From: Sipunculus nudus
Lineage: Eukaryota > Annelida > Sipuncula > Golfingiida > Sipunculidae
DNA: 64,000 nt
NCBI GenBank assembly: GCA_026874595.1
Contig: CM049322.1
Coordinates: 31,623,340 to 31,687,339, forward strand
Direction: 5' to 3'
Position numbers and translations under genes: made by a program. Within the stretch, counting starts at the first letter, position 1. The number at the start of each line of letters is the position of its first letter. The notes beneath the pieces are model-generated. The model was given only the letters and a program-made list of their open reading frames with translations. It did no database searches and was not told where the DNA came from. This document shows positions 40,101 to 49,794 of the stretch, in pieces.

Positions 40101-42433
40101 TTTACCATGTTAAGTAAAAGGTCCAGTCTGCCTAAGCCTGGTCCTGGATCTGTAAATCCCGTCCAGCTGCAGCTCCAGGTCAGGGTGGCTCGAGGGTTCC
40201 CTCCATTAGAGTTGCAGGTCAGGGTAACGGAAACACCAGCATCAACTGAGGTGTAGTTGTTGTATCCAGAGATCACTGGTCCACCTTCAGGGGAGCCTGC
40301 AATAACGCATTCTGAATATTTAATTTTTTAGAAAAAATAGAAAAATATTATTATACTAATATTATTTTATCACCGACCAGATCAACACATTTGATAAATT
40401 GTCAAATAACAATACGCTATAACAATACTTACAGTATATTGAAATGATTACGATACGTGGTCTGATAAAAGACGTAGTAAATGTATAAAATTTGATTACG
40501 AAAACACTCAAACGCAATGCAGTCTAAAGTTAGAATGAACAAGAAATGAAGAAGTTGAAATACCACTGAACTAGAATTCATAAATCAGATACATGCAGTG
40601 TTAATTAATTGTGTTACATCTACATGCTGGTTGTCACTGTACTATAAGCTGGTCTTTAAAACTGCTGATAAGAACATTATATTCCTATGAGAAACTTACA
40701 GTACACCTGTAGATGTAGCGTGTCACTGGTTCCTGTCCCGGCTATATTTGTCACTGAACATTGATACTCCCCACCATCAACCCTTTGTATCCCTGTTATT
40801 GTGAGGGTTCCTGTAGTCGGGTTCATGGATATCCTTCCTCCATGCTGGACGGGACTCCCAGACTTCATCCAGTTGTAGCTGGGGGTACTATCCACAGCCG
40901 GTGTGGTGGTGCAGGCTAAGGTGACGTCATCTCCTTCATTCACGGGGTTCTTACTGGCAATAGCGGTTGGTTTACTTGGCGAATCTAATAAAACAAGAGT
41001 CTCATGGTTGAAAACGTCTGAGGGTAAATATGTAAAATCTGTAAAAGCATCATGGCTTGGTTATCTTGAATATTAGCTATATAAAAGCAGCAGAAATGCT
41101 GCTGCACAAGGGAAAGATTAGATCCATTGAAATATTTTTCAACAGATGAACAGCCGGACTGAATAATTCAGCAATGGCATAATATATTAGAAGTTTGAGA
41201 AATTACTTGAATGATCTTTATACCATTTATTGGGAATGATCATGTAAACAATAACATTATGCTTTTTAGTAAATAGGTTTAAAACGTGTTTATGTATTAA
41301 TAAAATTTACATAACGAATGGTAAGAGAATATATATTCATTTCTTTATTCTTCAGGAAATATTTATTTCATTTATTAAACAAATATTTTTACTCATATTG
41401 TAAACAAGTATCAAAATGCTTCCAACCTGATAATTTCCAATCAGGATAGATAGTCCTTCGGATCATTTAGGTGCAATTTACTAATAACGAGTCATATGTA
41501 TTTCAATTGTTCTACGTAAAATGTGATATGAGCAAAAAGCCCAAAGATATTTTTTGTATTTAGATAAAATGAAGTCCTGGCGATTAAAGACATCAAAAAT
41601 TATAAATTATTTTACCCTGACAGATTTTTTTTGATCACGTACAGCCTAATGTCGCGTCATTAATGATTATGCTTCAAGCCACCAGCTCAGAGTTGGCCAA
41701 ACTGCATTCCCCAGCATGTTGAAGGCTACTATGTTACCAGGACTGCCAGCTGGATTTAAAGACAAAAAGTTCCGAGAAGTGGTCAGCGGGCCTAAAAGAG
41801 ATTACCAACATATGTTTTAACAACTCACTGATGACTGACGATATGAACCTCCTGACGGCAGGATCTTTGCCAGAACTGATAAAGAAGTTTATCTCACATG
41901 AGTAGTCTCCTTCATCCTGCTTGCTAACATTCAGTATTCCTGCAGACCCCCATCGGAGTGCTGTCACTCTGCCTGTGTAGGCGGGGTCCTCTATTACCAG
42001 GGACACGTTGAAGATGACAGCCTGTCTGAACATCATTGATCCTGATTTATAGTATCTTATACTGTGCAGAGTCGTTAAATCTGTGATCAGATCTGTGCAA
42101 TTCATCCACAATGTACCACCTGCTGGCATTTCCAGAGGGACGGGGTCGCTTCCTTCCACTGTTTTGAAATGAAGCAGGATATTATAAAGGTACATAGATA
42201 AAAAAAAAACAAAATATTGTAATTGTTAGAAGTGATCTTGCAGGGTTTTGGTCATAATACATACTTATATATTATAAAAGTTTGCAGTTAAAGCGCATTA
42301 TTTCTAAAAACATTGGAAAAAGCAAAGTGTTCACTAAAAACTATTTCAGAATATTTACAGTTGAGTCAATATAACATAATTATTTACCATTAGAGAGGAA
42401 ACCCATAAACACCATAACTACCGCAATATTCAT
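28744..42433 (-). CDS. Type I membrane receptor: 7 Ig + 2 FN3 + TM + tyrosine-motif tail
   Basis: Sixteen exons join to exactly 1032 codons including the stop: 42433-42388, 42158-41829, 40984-40700, 40296-40012, 39359-39084, 38794-38522, 35474-35199, 34397-34092, 33449-33141, 32492-32181, 31793-31677, 31524-31494, 30851-30772, 29626-29558, 29062-29000, 28781-28744. All use GT-AG. Residues 1-15 are a signal peptide, about 16-692 seven Ig domains (one per exon), 693-899 two fibronectin III domains, 909-931 the transmembrane helix followed by RR, and 932-1031 the cytoplasmic tail with YEVI (982), YESL (1000), YEDT (1009) and YEEL (1025). Known of the family: such proteins act in adhesion or immune recognition, and tail tyrosines recruit SH2 proteins when phosphorylated. 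Inferred here: a signalling surface receptor. No orthologue is named. Splice sites were read by eye, without transcript data. Confidence 0.85.
29000..29062 (-). CDS. Receptor exon 15: tail, YESL and YEDT
   Basis: 63 bases (21 codons), phase 1 at both ends, donor TCAG|GTAAAT. It contains Y1000 in 'YESL' and Y1009 in 'LYEDT'. Because it is symmetric it could be skipped without a frameshift. Confidence 0.7.
29558..29626 (-). CDS. Receptor exon 14: tail, YEVI
   Basis: 69 bases (23 codons), phase 1 at both ends, with a strong acceptor (TTGTCTTGCAG) and a donor G|GTATTT. It contains Y982 in 'QQYEVI'. It is symmetric and could be skipped in frame. Confidence 0.75.
30520..30600 (+). repeat. Dispersed 'ACGGACGGACGG...CAGCTGAGCTGA' element
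   Basis: The ACGGACGGACGGACGACGGACAAA-type word followed by 'GGTCAGCTGAGCT' recurs in variant form near 34860-34930 and, reversed, near 190-240. It is a dispersed intronic repeat. The family is not identified. Confidence 0.55.
30772..30851 (-). CDS. Receptor exon 13: basic juxtamembrane tail
   Basis: 80 bases, entering in phase 2 and leaving in phase 1. It encodes a Lys/Arg/Thr-rich stretch including 'RKKTKTSGRPYRG' (Y959). With exon 12 it forms the only asymmetric pair of the gene (31 + 80 = 111 bases). Confidence 0.75.
31494..31524 (-). CDS. Receptor exon 12: juxtamembrane micro-exon
   Basis: 31 bases between TAATCCAG| and |GTAAGA encode 'GDPSVCKDKI' and leave the frame in phase 2, which the next exon resolves. 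The exon is small but its splice sites are strong and the frame fits. Confidence 0.65.
31677..31793 (-). CDS. Receptor exon 11: transmembrane segment
   Basis: 117 bases (39 codons), phase 1 at both ends. A Ser/Gly linker is followed by a helix of about 23 residues (909-931, ending 'VIFGLIILIL') and the stop-transfer 'NRR'. The donor (G|GTTTGT) is weaker than its neighbours. Skipping this exon would keep the frame and remove the membrane anchor. Confidence 0.85.
32181..32492 (-). CDS. Receptor exon 10: second FN3 domain
   Basis: 104 codons, phase 1 at both ends, donor G|GTATCA. Fibronectin III hallmarks are present: 'AYLSWSRP' with the core Trp, and 'YTITGLDPQKDYRF' with the L-x(5)-Y tyrosine corner. 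A Cys pair lies in 'SGCMPPSC'. The dibasic run 'NRKKRE' in a loop could be protease-sensitive. Confidence 0.85.
33141..33449 (-). CDS. Receptor exon 9: first FN3 domain
   Basis: 103 codons, phase 1 at both ends. It shows the FN3 core Trp in 'VLLSWTANSDGG', then 'FSVHYRE' and the tyrosine corner in 'LKSSTSYQFLVTAHN'. The domain begins after a Pro/Gly-rich linker. Confidence 0.9.
34092..34397 (-). CDS. Receptor exon 8: Ig7, without canonical cysteines
   Basis: 102 codons, phase 1 at both ends. The fold pattern is Ig-like: 'GEDVSLLLNVTAV' for the B strand, 'FAWRRV' with the core Trp, and 'EEFANYSVHASNG' for the F strand. Both canonical cysteines are replaced (Leu/Asn region and Val). The membrane-proximal Ig domain therefore lacks the usual disulfide. 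Four N-x-S/T sequons are visible (NVT, NGS, NYS, NGS), and NNS-K is a fifth candidate. Confidence 0.8.
35199..35474 (-). CDS. Receptor exon 7: Ig6
   Basis: 92 codons, phase 1 at both ends, donor T|GTGAGT. It has the first Cys in 'LQISCSGEGEPP', a Trp in 'FNMWKHE' and the second Cys in 'DDGVYTCQGGNG', a standard I-set/C2 pattern. Confidence 0.9.
37066..37114. repeat. (AT)n microsatellite
   Basis: About 45 bp of AT dinucleotides in the intron between exons 6 and 7. Confidence 0.9.
37480..38110. repeat. Family B tandem repeat, second locus
   Basis: Same family as 25600-26440. 'GCACCACGAGTCTTGTG' near 37637 and 'CCCCACCAGTCTTGTT' near 37751 precede ATGGGCATGCAA-ACTTTCAGG and CAAACCACTCATG words. 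It lies in the intron between receptor exons 6 and 7. Confidence 0.65.
38522..38794 (-). CDS. Receptor exon 6: Ig5
   Basis: 91 codons, phase 1 at both ends. First Cys in 'TVLECSASSNP', core Trp in 'YRWIHLG', second Cys in 'ATYECQVTVES'. Acceptor TTTTGTAG|TT, donor T|GTAAGT. Confidence 0.9.
39084..39359 (-). CDS. Receptor exon 5: Ig4
   Basis: 92 codons, phase 1 at both ends. First Cys in 'YTATCRSAMGNPP', Trp in 'YEWYINN', second Cys in 'GILRCNVKNSYSD'. Acceptor CCAACAG|AT, donor T|GTAAGT. Confidence 0.9.
40012..40296 (-). CDS. Receptor exon 4: Ig3
   Basis: 95 codons, phase 1 at both ends. First Cys in 'VTLTCNSNGGNP', second in 'TCTCTARHP'. Additional cysteines (in 'TWSCSW' and the doublet C-T-C) make this domain unusually Cys-rich. 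A long Gly/Pro-rich loop ('DPGPGLGRL') lies mid-domain. Confidence 0.88.
40700..40984 (-). CDS. Receptor exon 3: Ig2
   Basis: 95 codons, phase 1 at both ends. A textbook I-set domain: 'GDDVTLACTT', 'YNWMKSG', 'GTLTITGIQRVDGGEYQCSVTN'. Acceptor TTTATTAG|AT, donor T|GTAAGT. Confidence 0.92.
41829..42158 (-). CDS. Receptor exon 2: Ig1, V-like
   Basis: 110 codons, phase 1 at both ends, acceptor AAAACAG|TG, donor A|GTGAGT. It shows 'GTLWMNCTDL', 'SIRYYKSG', 'ALRWGSAGI' and 'DEGDYSCEI'. The same L-x-W-G-x-x-G-I signature occurs in the first Ig domain of the paralogue at 9935-10255. This outermost domain is the likeliest ligand contact, by inference. Confidence 0.9.
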
Positions 42434-42459
42434 GATGAATGGACGTATTCTAGGTTTCT
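42388..42459 (-). CDS. Receptor exon 1: 5'UTR end, start codon, signal peptide
   Basis: An acceptor (TTATCATTCCAG) precedes 26 bases of 5'UTR and the ATG at 42433. Fifteen codons plus one base encode a hydrophobic leader ('MNIAVVMVFMGFLSN') before the donor G|GTAAAT in phase 1. A non-coding first exon must lie further right and was not located, so the promoter is unknown. Confidence 0.75.
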
Positions 42460-43199
42460 CTGGAATGATAACAATGTTTAACTATTAATCAGCATAAACA
42501 CAACTTAAAAATACAACTTAAAAACATTAATGCTTTTGCCTCGGATAGTGTGCCGCATGTATCAGGTATGAACGGAAAATTTTTATTTCCTTGGGTGTTG
42601 GGGACAAAAGAATTATTGAGAAAACAAGACGTTCGCACTGATGCTGTGTCCACGTTTAACCTAATATTTTAATACATCTAATTTTGACACTTCAGACATA
42701 AACCGGGTCAGATTCGATGGATGGAACTGATGCTATAGTACCACAAACGATCTTTAAACATCCACATATATAAAATCTCCTAACTGGTAAACATAACATC
42801 AGTAATCAACGAAGATACCGCTATCTACGTAAACAAGGAAAGTGTTGCTACTCTTTTACATTGTGAGTTTTCAAGCATATGACAGGCAACATCTGTCCAC
42901 TGGTCACTGAAGGCTACCTGCAGCGTTCTGACGGAGTACGTTTGTCAGTATGTTTGGTTTAGTCTTTGTTACAGGTGTCCCTTCCCCTATCAAAATTCAG
43001 CAGTTTTGCAGTATAATTGAAACAGCGTTTCCAGCAGATCTGCAGCAGTATTCAGCACAGTTACCGCATATGCTGTATATGTGCTCCAAGACCTATGGAT
43101 TATATGCCGAAAATCTGCTCCACACTTACCATGTATATAACTCTGTATTGCACAGCAGATTTTGAGCAGTGATTCAACATAATCATTTAAATTAGTGCT

Positions 43200-43460
43200 C
43201 CAATAGAGCAGGCCTATTTGCATATCAGAAGCACGTTTTCAGCAGTTATTCAGCAGAACCTGAGCAGTATGCTCTCCTGGAGCAGAAATATACATGTGCA
43301 CTCCTACAGCAGGGCTCTTATGCAGCAGAACTGTTTGCTCTGCTGGAGCAGTGCTCCGCTGGAGGAGTGTTCTCTTGGAGCAGTGCTTCCCTGGAGCAGT
43401 GCTCCCCTGGAGCAGGCCTTTTGCTCTGGTGGAGCAGTGCTGTACTTGAGCAGACATGTG
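43200..43460. repeat. GAGCAGTGCTCC minisatellite
   Basis: Imperfect 15-20 bp units around CTGGAGCAGTGCTCC are repeated, most regularly at 43335-43455. The unit is itself nearly palindromic. Open frames on both strands across it are repeat artefacts. A looser GCAG/CTGC-rich stretch flanks it on the left to about 43000. Confidence 0.8.
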
Positions 43461-44989
43461 GTAACAGACCTTCATATCACATTGTGCTCTCCATCTTCTT
43501 ATCAGTGTATTTTGTATCAGGGCCCACCCAGCAGCATTCGACCGATGTCGGAAGTAATGAAAATGCCTTTCAGTGTGTATAATAGACCTTTATTAATTAT
43601 TATACACATAATCTTTTTCTTTCTGTTAATTGCCCCCCGAATAGGTGTGGATCCACATCATGACATTTTTCATTCTCCCAGTCGGGTGTTTCACTGCCAT
43701 GCATAAGACATACATGAAAAGAAAAAACAAAATGATTAAAACAGCAGTATGCGACCATGTAAATTCATGAGGTCCTGGACAGACAAATGCGATGGACACA
43801 ACGCTTTGAAGATAATATTGTTAGAAATTGTATATTGTATGAAAGAATCACTGTTTAAAAAATTTACATGTCAGAAATATCTAATTTAAAAAAATGGTTG
43901 GTATTGCACACAAAAGTTCTGTTTAAACATGACATCTTCCCCCTTGCTTGTAGGGTGGACACAACTTAGGAAAAAACATTGCCTTAATGGACAGAATTAC
44001 ATTTTGATCTTAACAACTTTTTTGCCCTTAAAACTTGTGAGGTAAAGTATAAAAGCATGACTGCAAGATTTTAAATGTCTGCCCCTAAGCTCAAAATTAT
44101 TAGTACCTTGTAATCATAAATGAAGCCTTGTTATTCACCTGTCAGATTGTATAATTCATTCAAACCTTTAAGCTGAATAATGTTTGGAACTCGAGGCCTG
44201 GTGACCCTTTTTCCTAAATAAAGCTATGTTCTGTACCCCTCCCCCATACCCCCCCCCCCATATCCAGCATGCACGGGGGAGGCAGACCATTAGAGTGCGG
44301 CAATTCGATACTATAAGACATGCTAAGAAAGTGGAAAACTTACATTTTTGTGTGCCTTCGGTAAGAAGAAGTATGTCATCCTTCCCAGCGTTGTTTCAAA
44401 CCGTATTGGCTCCGGTTTATTGGTCAAGTCGGCCAGCAGGCAATGTTGCTCCGTATGATGTATCAAAACACGCCAGTTGAAACCAACTGCCTTTTGATAC
44501 AATGTGTTAACCAGGGCACCAGTGGAGCCCCCTCCTCAGCACAATTACACTGGAATACTGGATTGCCTTTCTATGAGAGCTAACTCTGAGAAGTAAATAC
44601 ATTTTTTTCTGTCCACAAATGATTAGCTCACACAGTAAAGATAATGTTTTTAATATCTCAGTCTTTATTTAGCAATCGAGAGAAAGGTCTGTAGTGATTG
44701 TGTCTCTGTGTCAGCCAAATATTAAATGACTTCAGCTCTGATTGTCATTTAAAATCGGCCATTATATGTACTGAATTAGTAAAATAAGGTGATTAAAAAA
44801 TGCTGGTCGGGACTAAGGGGGGGGGGGGGAGGGACGGGGCTGATTAAGTAATTAGTGTTGTTTAATTTGAACGACAAACCTTCAGCGTACCGGTACCTGA
44901 CTGACTGAAAGTGAATCCCGCCCGCCAGCCTGCACTGGCTCCCTCAACAACAACACAGTTTGACATATTGAGTCGGTTTTACAGTTAGA

Positions 44990-45186
44990 TATATTTCAGG
45001 GTAAAGTAGAAGACACTGATAGAGTTGAAGATCGTAGTGAGATAGGGCGGAAGCTGGAGGACCCGGAGAGAACCACCGACCTTGGACGGGCCACTACAAC
45101 CCTTTCTTATGGCTGCAGCACCTGGGATCGAACCCGGGTCGCCACCGGAGAAGGCCGGGCGTTTTACCGCTCAGCTGTCCAGGCCC
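44990..45186 (-). repeat. tRNA-derived SINE
   Basis: Read on the minus strand, a tRNA-like head has an A box (GGACAGCTGAGCGG, about 45182-45169) and a perfect B box (GGGTTCGATCCC, 45135-45124) about 30 bases apart. A body follows with 'GTGGTTCTCTCCGGGTCCTCC'-type sequence. The head resembles a tRNA gene but does not fold into a full acceptor stem, so SINE is preferred over a functional tRNA. Confidence 0.8.
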
Positions 45187-45269
45187 CGCGTACCGGTACT
45201 GGTATGTTCTAACAGTGCTGTCCCAATTTGTAAAGAATTATATTTAATTGTAAAGTAGATTGTCTATCT

Positions 45270-45680
45270 CAAAACAGCAGCGACACAGTATGCTCCAGAT
45301 CTGTTCTCCAAACTTAAGCAAATATTATATGACTCTAAGGGTACTGTCTCAAAGCAGCAGTGTGTGAGCATCTGCTTCAAATCTGCTCTCTGATCCATTC
45401 TGGTGCATCTTGAGGCAGCAGAGTTACAGCAGAAATTGTTGGGTCTGCCTTGACGGTTATTCCAGGAAAGCAGATTTTCAGTATATGCTGCAAATATACT
45501 GAGCTGTAGCAGTAACAGGGCAAATGCTGTAAAACTGCAAATTCTCACAGAAGAGATGGAGCAGAATGGACCACCAGGTATTAAGATCTGCTGATTTACT
45601 GTTCCTCTTGTCAGCATAATTCGAGTACAATCACAGCAGAAATATAGCAGCTGCTCCAAAAGCATGCTGTACATGTTATA
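45270..45680. repeat. CAGCAG/GCTGCT-rich degenerate repeat
   Basis: Words such as CAGCAG, ATCTGCT and AGCAGA recur irregularly, related in composition to the GAGCAG block at 43.2 kb. The 192-codon open frame on the minus strand here has no domain and is attributed to the repeat. Confidence 0.5.
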
Positions 45681-46166
45681 ACGATCTCTAAATGCGGGTT
45701 TCTGAAGGCCAAAACATGATGTGAGGAGATCGTAACATTTACCAGATTTAAAGCTAAAGCTAAAGCTAAAGACATCTAGACTGCTCAGTACTGTAGGCCT
45801 ACACTGGTACCTAGTAATGTTACATAACATAGCTGAAAGCATAGCACCAACATGATATACCAGTGACTTTATGATAGTGAATGCATGGGCTGCATCTACG
45901 TCTGAATCAGGATAAGGTTTTAGTAACTCACAAATATTCAGGCGTGCTCCTCATGGATGGACCAAATTGATTGTTTAAAGTATGGCATGGTGCTATATGT
46001 ATTTGAACCTTGGGTCAAAGCTATTACAAATATGAATTAGTTTGAGAACTAATGTCACGATTTTATACAGGGGTACCTGGTCATGGCTTTGTATTAACAA
46101 TAAACTCATGACTAGGTTTAAAATATGTGTTAGTTGTTACGAAGACAAGTCCGGCGTACCAACCGC

Positions 46167-46196
46167 TTCGCTAGTGAAGCAAGCTTCACTAGCGAG
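46167..46196. repeat. Short perfect palindrome
   Basis: A stem of 12-14 bp (CGCTAGTGAAGC and its complement) with a 2-nt loop. In DNA this is a compact cruciform; in RNA, a hairpin. Purpose unknown. Confidence 0.8.
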
Positions 46197-46950
46197 ACAG
46201 TTCGGTCCGCTTTTATGTCACCCCCTAACATAATGAACAATTTCAGGGAGCACTAACTTGCTGGAATCACTCACATTTTTTTACATAAAATAATGTTTTA
46301 AAGTGCTGGTAATTATTCAAATAAATTTATTTTATTGCTTTTATTCCTATAAAGTCATTAGGTGCAGTAGAACTTTGTGCCGAATTCGGGCTATTAGGCC
46401 TATATGTCGTTTGTTGAAGTGTCTGAATATGTTGAATTTATTTAACTTGAAATATTTAATGGAAACTCTAAGGCTTATGTGATTGTTGCAGAGACTGATA
46501 TTTCCACCTTTAACTGTAAAAATATTTGCTATATATATTGCAGTAAATAGTTATATATTGGTTAGCGGTAACTAATGACACTCGGTCTTTTCGAGCGGAA
46601 AAAATGGGAAAATTCTTAATATCATAAGCAAAACAATTCTTCCTTTAACTATATTAAAAAAAAGAACTTGCAAAGTGGTTTTTATTTTCATTTTCACTTA
46701 TGATTTTTTTGCGGGTTGAACGCGGGCTGAAATGAAATATGCGGGACGGGGTGGGTGCCGGCTGAAAGCTAATTGTGCGTATTGGGTGCGGGTCGAGTTT
46801 TTATCTTTGTATGAGAATGGCGGTACAGGGCGTGTTTTCCATTACTTGTTGAAAATCCTGAAAATCCACCAAATCACTGCAACATGGGCATGGTTTCGAT
46901 ATTAAACTTTTGGCTCATCTTATCAAAAATATATTAAAGTTTAGACATAG

Positions 46951-46957
<7 letters not shown>

Positions 46958-46998
<41 letters not shown>
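46958..46998. repeat. (CT)n microsatellite
   Basis: About 20 CT dinucleotides lead straight into (AT)n tracts at 46999-47044. Confidence 0.95.
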
Positions 46999-47045
<47 letters not shown>

Positions 47046-47077
47046 GATGTATGAATAGCCATGCTGGTTCTTTGTAT

Positions 47078-47156
47078 TATAGATGGAAAAGGTATACACA
47101 GAAAAGTGGTTCACTGCCAGTGGCAGTGAACCACTTTTCTGTGTATACCCTTTCCA

Positions 47157-47162
<6 letters not shown>
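47078..47162. repeat. Near-perfect 85-bp palindrome between AT tracts
   Basis: The arms 47078-47119 and 47121-47162 are reverse complements with a single mismatch around one central base (47120). An (AT)n tract of about 60 bp adjoins it on the right and another ends 34 bp to the left. With no spacer it should extrude as a cruciform. It may be a foldback element or a repair-generated palindrome. Confidence 0.9.

Positions 47163-47222
<60 letters not shown>
47161..47222. repeat. (TA)n microsatellite
   Basis: About 30 uninterrupted TA dinucleotides immediately right of the palindrome. Confidence 0.95.
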
Positions 47223-47225
<3 letters not shown>

Positions 47226-48916
47226 TACAATAAATCCAGAGAGGCGCTGAAGCCCTGTACATGACACGTAAACAGAGTTAACGAACGTAACGAAATTACT
47301 ACATTATAAATGCCGACAACACATGAGACGTATAGAATAGGAAAGCAACACTGTATACACGAGGGCAAAGAAAGGCGTCAGACCTGACACACTTGATCCC
47401 TGTGGCCCTGGTGCCATGACATATCAAATACATATGCATGCAAATATAGCACAGGCGTAGATACCCTTAAGCTCGTGACTAGAGTTTTGAGTACTCTGCC
47501 ATTGTGCTTTTTTATTATGTGGAACACCCCAGTATCTTCACATGAACACAAATGTAATATGCATGCGAATGAGCTGTAAAATATATATACTCTTACGAAC
47601 TTCATCAATATAAAAACGAAGTAATGTACAAAGATCATTCACTTACCACAAGACACATGATCCGGAGGCCCACCAGGCGATAGTCACGGCGCACAACCAC
47701 ATTAGAGCTCGGATAAAGGAGTTAATTAAATACACAGTAGGTGTCGCCACTTTACGGCTTTTTCTTCAGCGGTAAAAAACAGGACGTTCGACACAAGTTG
47801 TAATAATTGATCAGCTGATAAGATCCTCAGTGTCGCCAGCAAAGCGCATAAGTTGACATTTATATACAAGTGTGTTAACAATCGCCGTGACTCAGGTTTA
47901 TATTTAAACCCTGATCCACGCGACACCACCACTGACAAGGCTACCAAGATCTCGCTGTTACTCTCCGAGAAAGATGAAAATCGCCAAGTGCATTGACAGT
48001 TTCGTCTGTCGGCTTAAGCGAGCAGAACAGTCATGATCAGCATCAACATCACCAGTAGCATCATCATGCTTAAGGAGCTCCTGGATGGATGTCCGAGACA
48101 GCCAAGACACAGATATGCTAAATGAGCCTACATCTTCGATTGAATTCGTTGATGGATACTGTGGTTGGCTACATATTCGCGGGGTTTAAAATTTCACGAT
48201 TTTTAATTTTCCAATTGTTTGCGAGTTTCAATCCTGCGATCTCACACTACAAAAGACTAATACAAAGGAAATAACAATTATTATGTGTAAAAAAAAAAAA
48301 AAAACGAAACATTATGTGCACAAAATCATATTGACAAAACAAATAAATTTCGTTAATGGCAGACAGTTGGAAAACTCTTATTTTATTCATGGAGGTTAAT
48401 TTCCATTTATTTGCACGATGTTCATTTAGTAACATTGTTTTCCTCTGAACACGTGGTGGCTCTTCCATAAAATGTGCACCACGTACAAAATGGTAATATT
48501 GGTTCGATCGAAATGCAGGAGGTTAGTACTTATAACGGCACAGTGTAATTCATTTTCATGACATTTCCTCCCGTCTTTTAACTGGTTCAGCTTGACACAG
48601 CGTATTCAAGCATTTCCGACCCGGTATATACTGGAATATGACATTTATTGCCGTAAATATACCAATGAATGTAAAGTTGTCGACAAGAGTAAATTATGTT
48701 TTTAACTCAGACGCATAGATGTGGTAACACTGGGGACGCACTTAAAGCATTTAAAAAATAAAAGCAAGAAGCGTAATTTGACTTGACTGCAGCTACAAAT
48801 TGTCGCGCTTGATACTAGCATGTGGTGTCTTCATGCACTACCTGAAATATGTGTCAAACTTATTTGAACAGTTCTTTTCAACCGATCGAGAGGTACGTAG
48901 ACTCAACTATATCACG

Positions 48917-48943
48917 TTGTACCGCTTGTGTCAAGCGGTACAA
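48917..48943. repeat. Short perfect hairpin
   Basis: 12-bp arms (TTGTACCGCTTG and its complement) with a TGT loop. No U tract or gene context suggests a terminator. Function unknown. Confidence 0.8.
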
Positions 48944-49264
48944 TTTTTCCTCTTTTGACAGCAGTAATAGGGATACCCCTCTCACTACTGACGTGTTTGT
49001 GTAGCATATATTAGGATCTGTTTTCGGCTTTATTCGTAACATGGAAACTACTCTGACACCCGGCCTCTGAACAAGACCGGTGTCTGTTTAAGGCCAGCGT
49101 TTATTTTTCTGAGACATTGTTTTGCTCCGACGACTAAATAAGGCAGCCGACTGTTTAAGGCGCGACATCTGATCAAGGAAAACGGTATAAATCAAAACTG
49201 TTTCATTTAAATATGGACAAATGACATGCGATTAATTTATCCCAAAAGTATGATATGACATCAT

Positions 49265-49512
49265 ATACTGTTTTCTTAAAGAACCTGCATTGAAGGTTTT
49301 ATAAAGAACCCTACACATGAGTTCCACCAAGAACCTTATAAGTTTCTCACACAGTCCATTGTAAAGAACCTTCGGGGGGGGGGGTGTTCTTCTCAGGTTC
49401 TACATGGAACCTCGTATATTCCATAAAATTATCCTCGGGGGGGGGGGGGGGTTCACCTTTCAGTCCAATTTGAAGAACAATATTTAGCTGGAAACCTTTT
49501 CTCTTAGAGTGC
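49265..49512. repeat. MITE-like patch with AAGAACC/GGTTCT words and two G tracts
   Basis: AAGAACC and GGTTCT alternate at least eight times, with two poly-G runs (49375-49384 and 49437-49451), and the patch ends in CTCTTAGAGTG. Several GGTTC/GAACC pairs can fold on one another. This resembles short non-autonomous elements of aquatic animals, but terminal repeats were not established. Confidence 0.45.
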
Positions 49513-49794
49513 AGTATTAGAACTCACTAACCAAATACCTAAAGGTGATGGCAATGAATTTTGATTTCTCAAACTCATTATGTTTATAAATCACTGTATT
49601 TTAATTAATCTGAAGAAAACTTATTGTATAATATCGTTTGACTTTGTATACTTTTTATTTTTTATTATTTAATCTTTCCTCGACCAGGAAGAGGCTTTTT
49701 TGGACTTTGGGCGAAGCGGTCCCAAATATTAGTTTAACAACACCAAGTGATATATTGTCACATTACCTAAATATGCCTTACATCTTTTTTCTAT

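Noticed and set aside
43218-43706. 162-codon plus-strand frame
   Set aside because: Crosses the GAGCAG minisatellite; the Ser/Leu/Glu/Gln periodicity follows the repeat unit.
45124-45183. tRNA gene on the minus strand
   Set aside because: A and B boxes are present but the acceptor stem does not close and a SINE-like body follows, so it is called a tRNA-derived SINE.
45264-45842. 192-codon minus-strand frame
   Set aside because: Lies in CAGCAG-rich degenerate repeat, has no signal, domain or splice pattern, and composition explains the openness.
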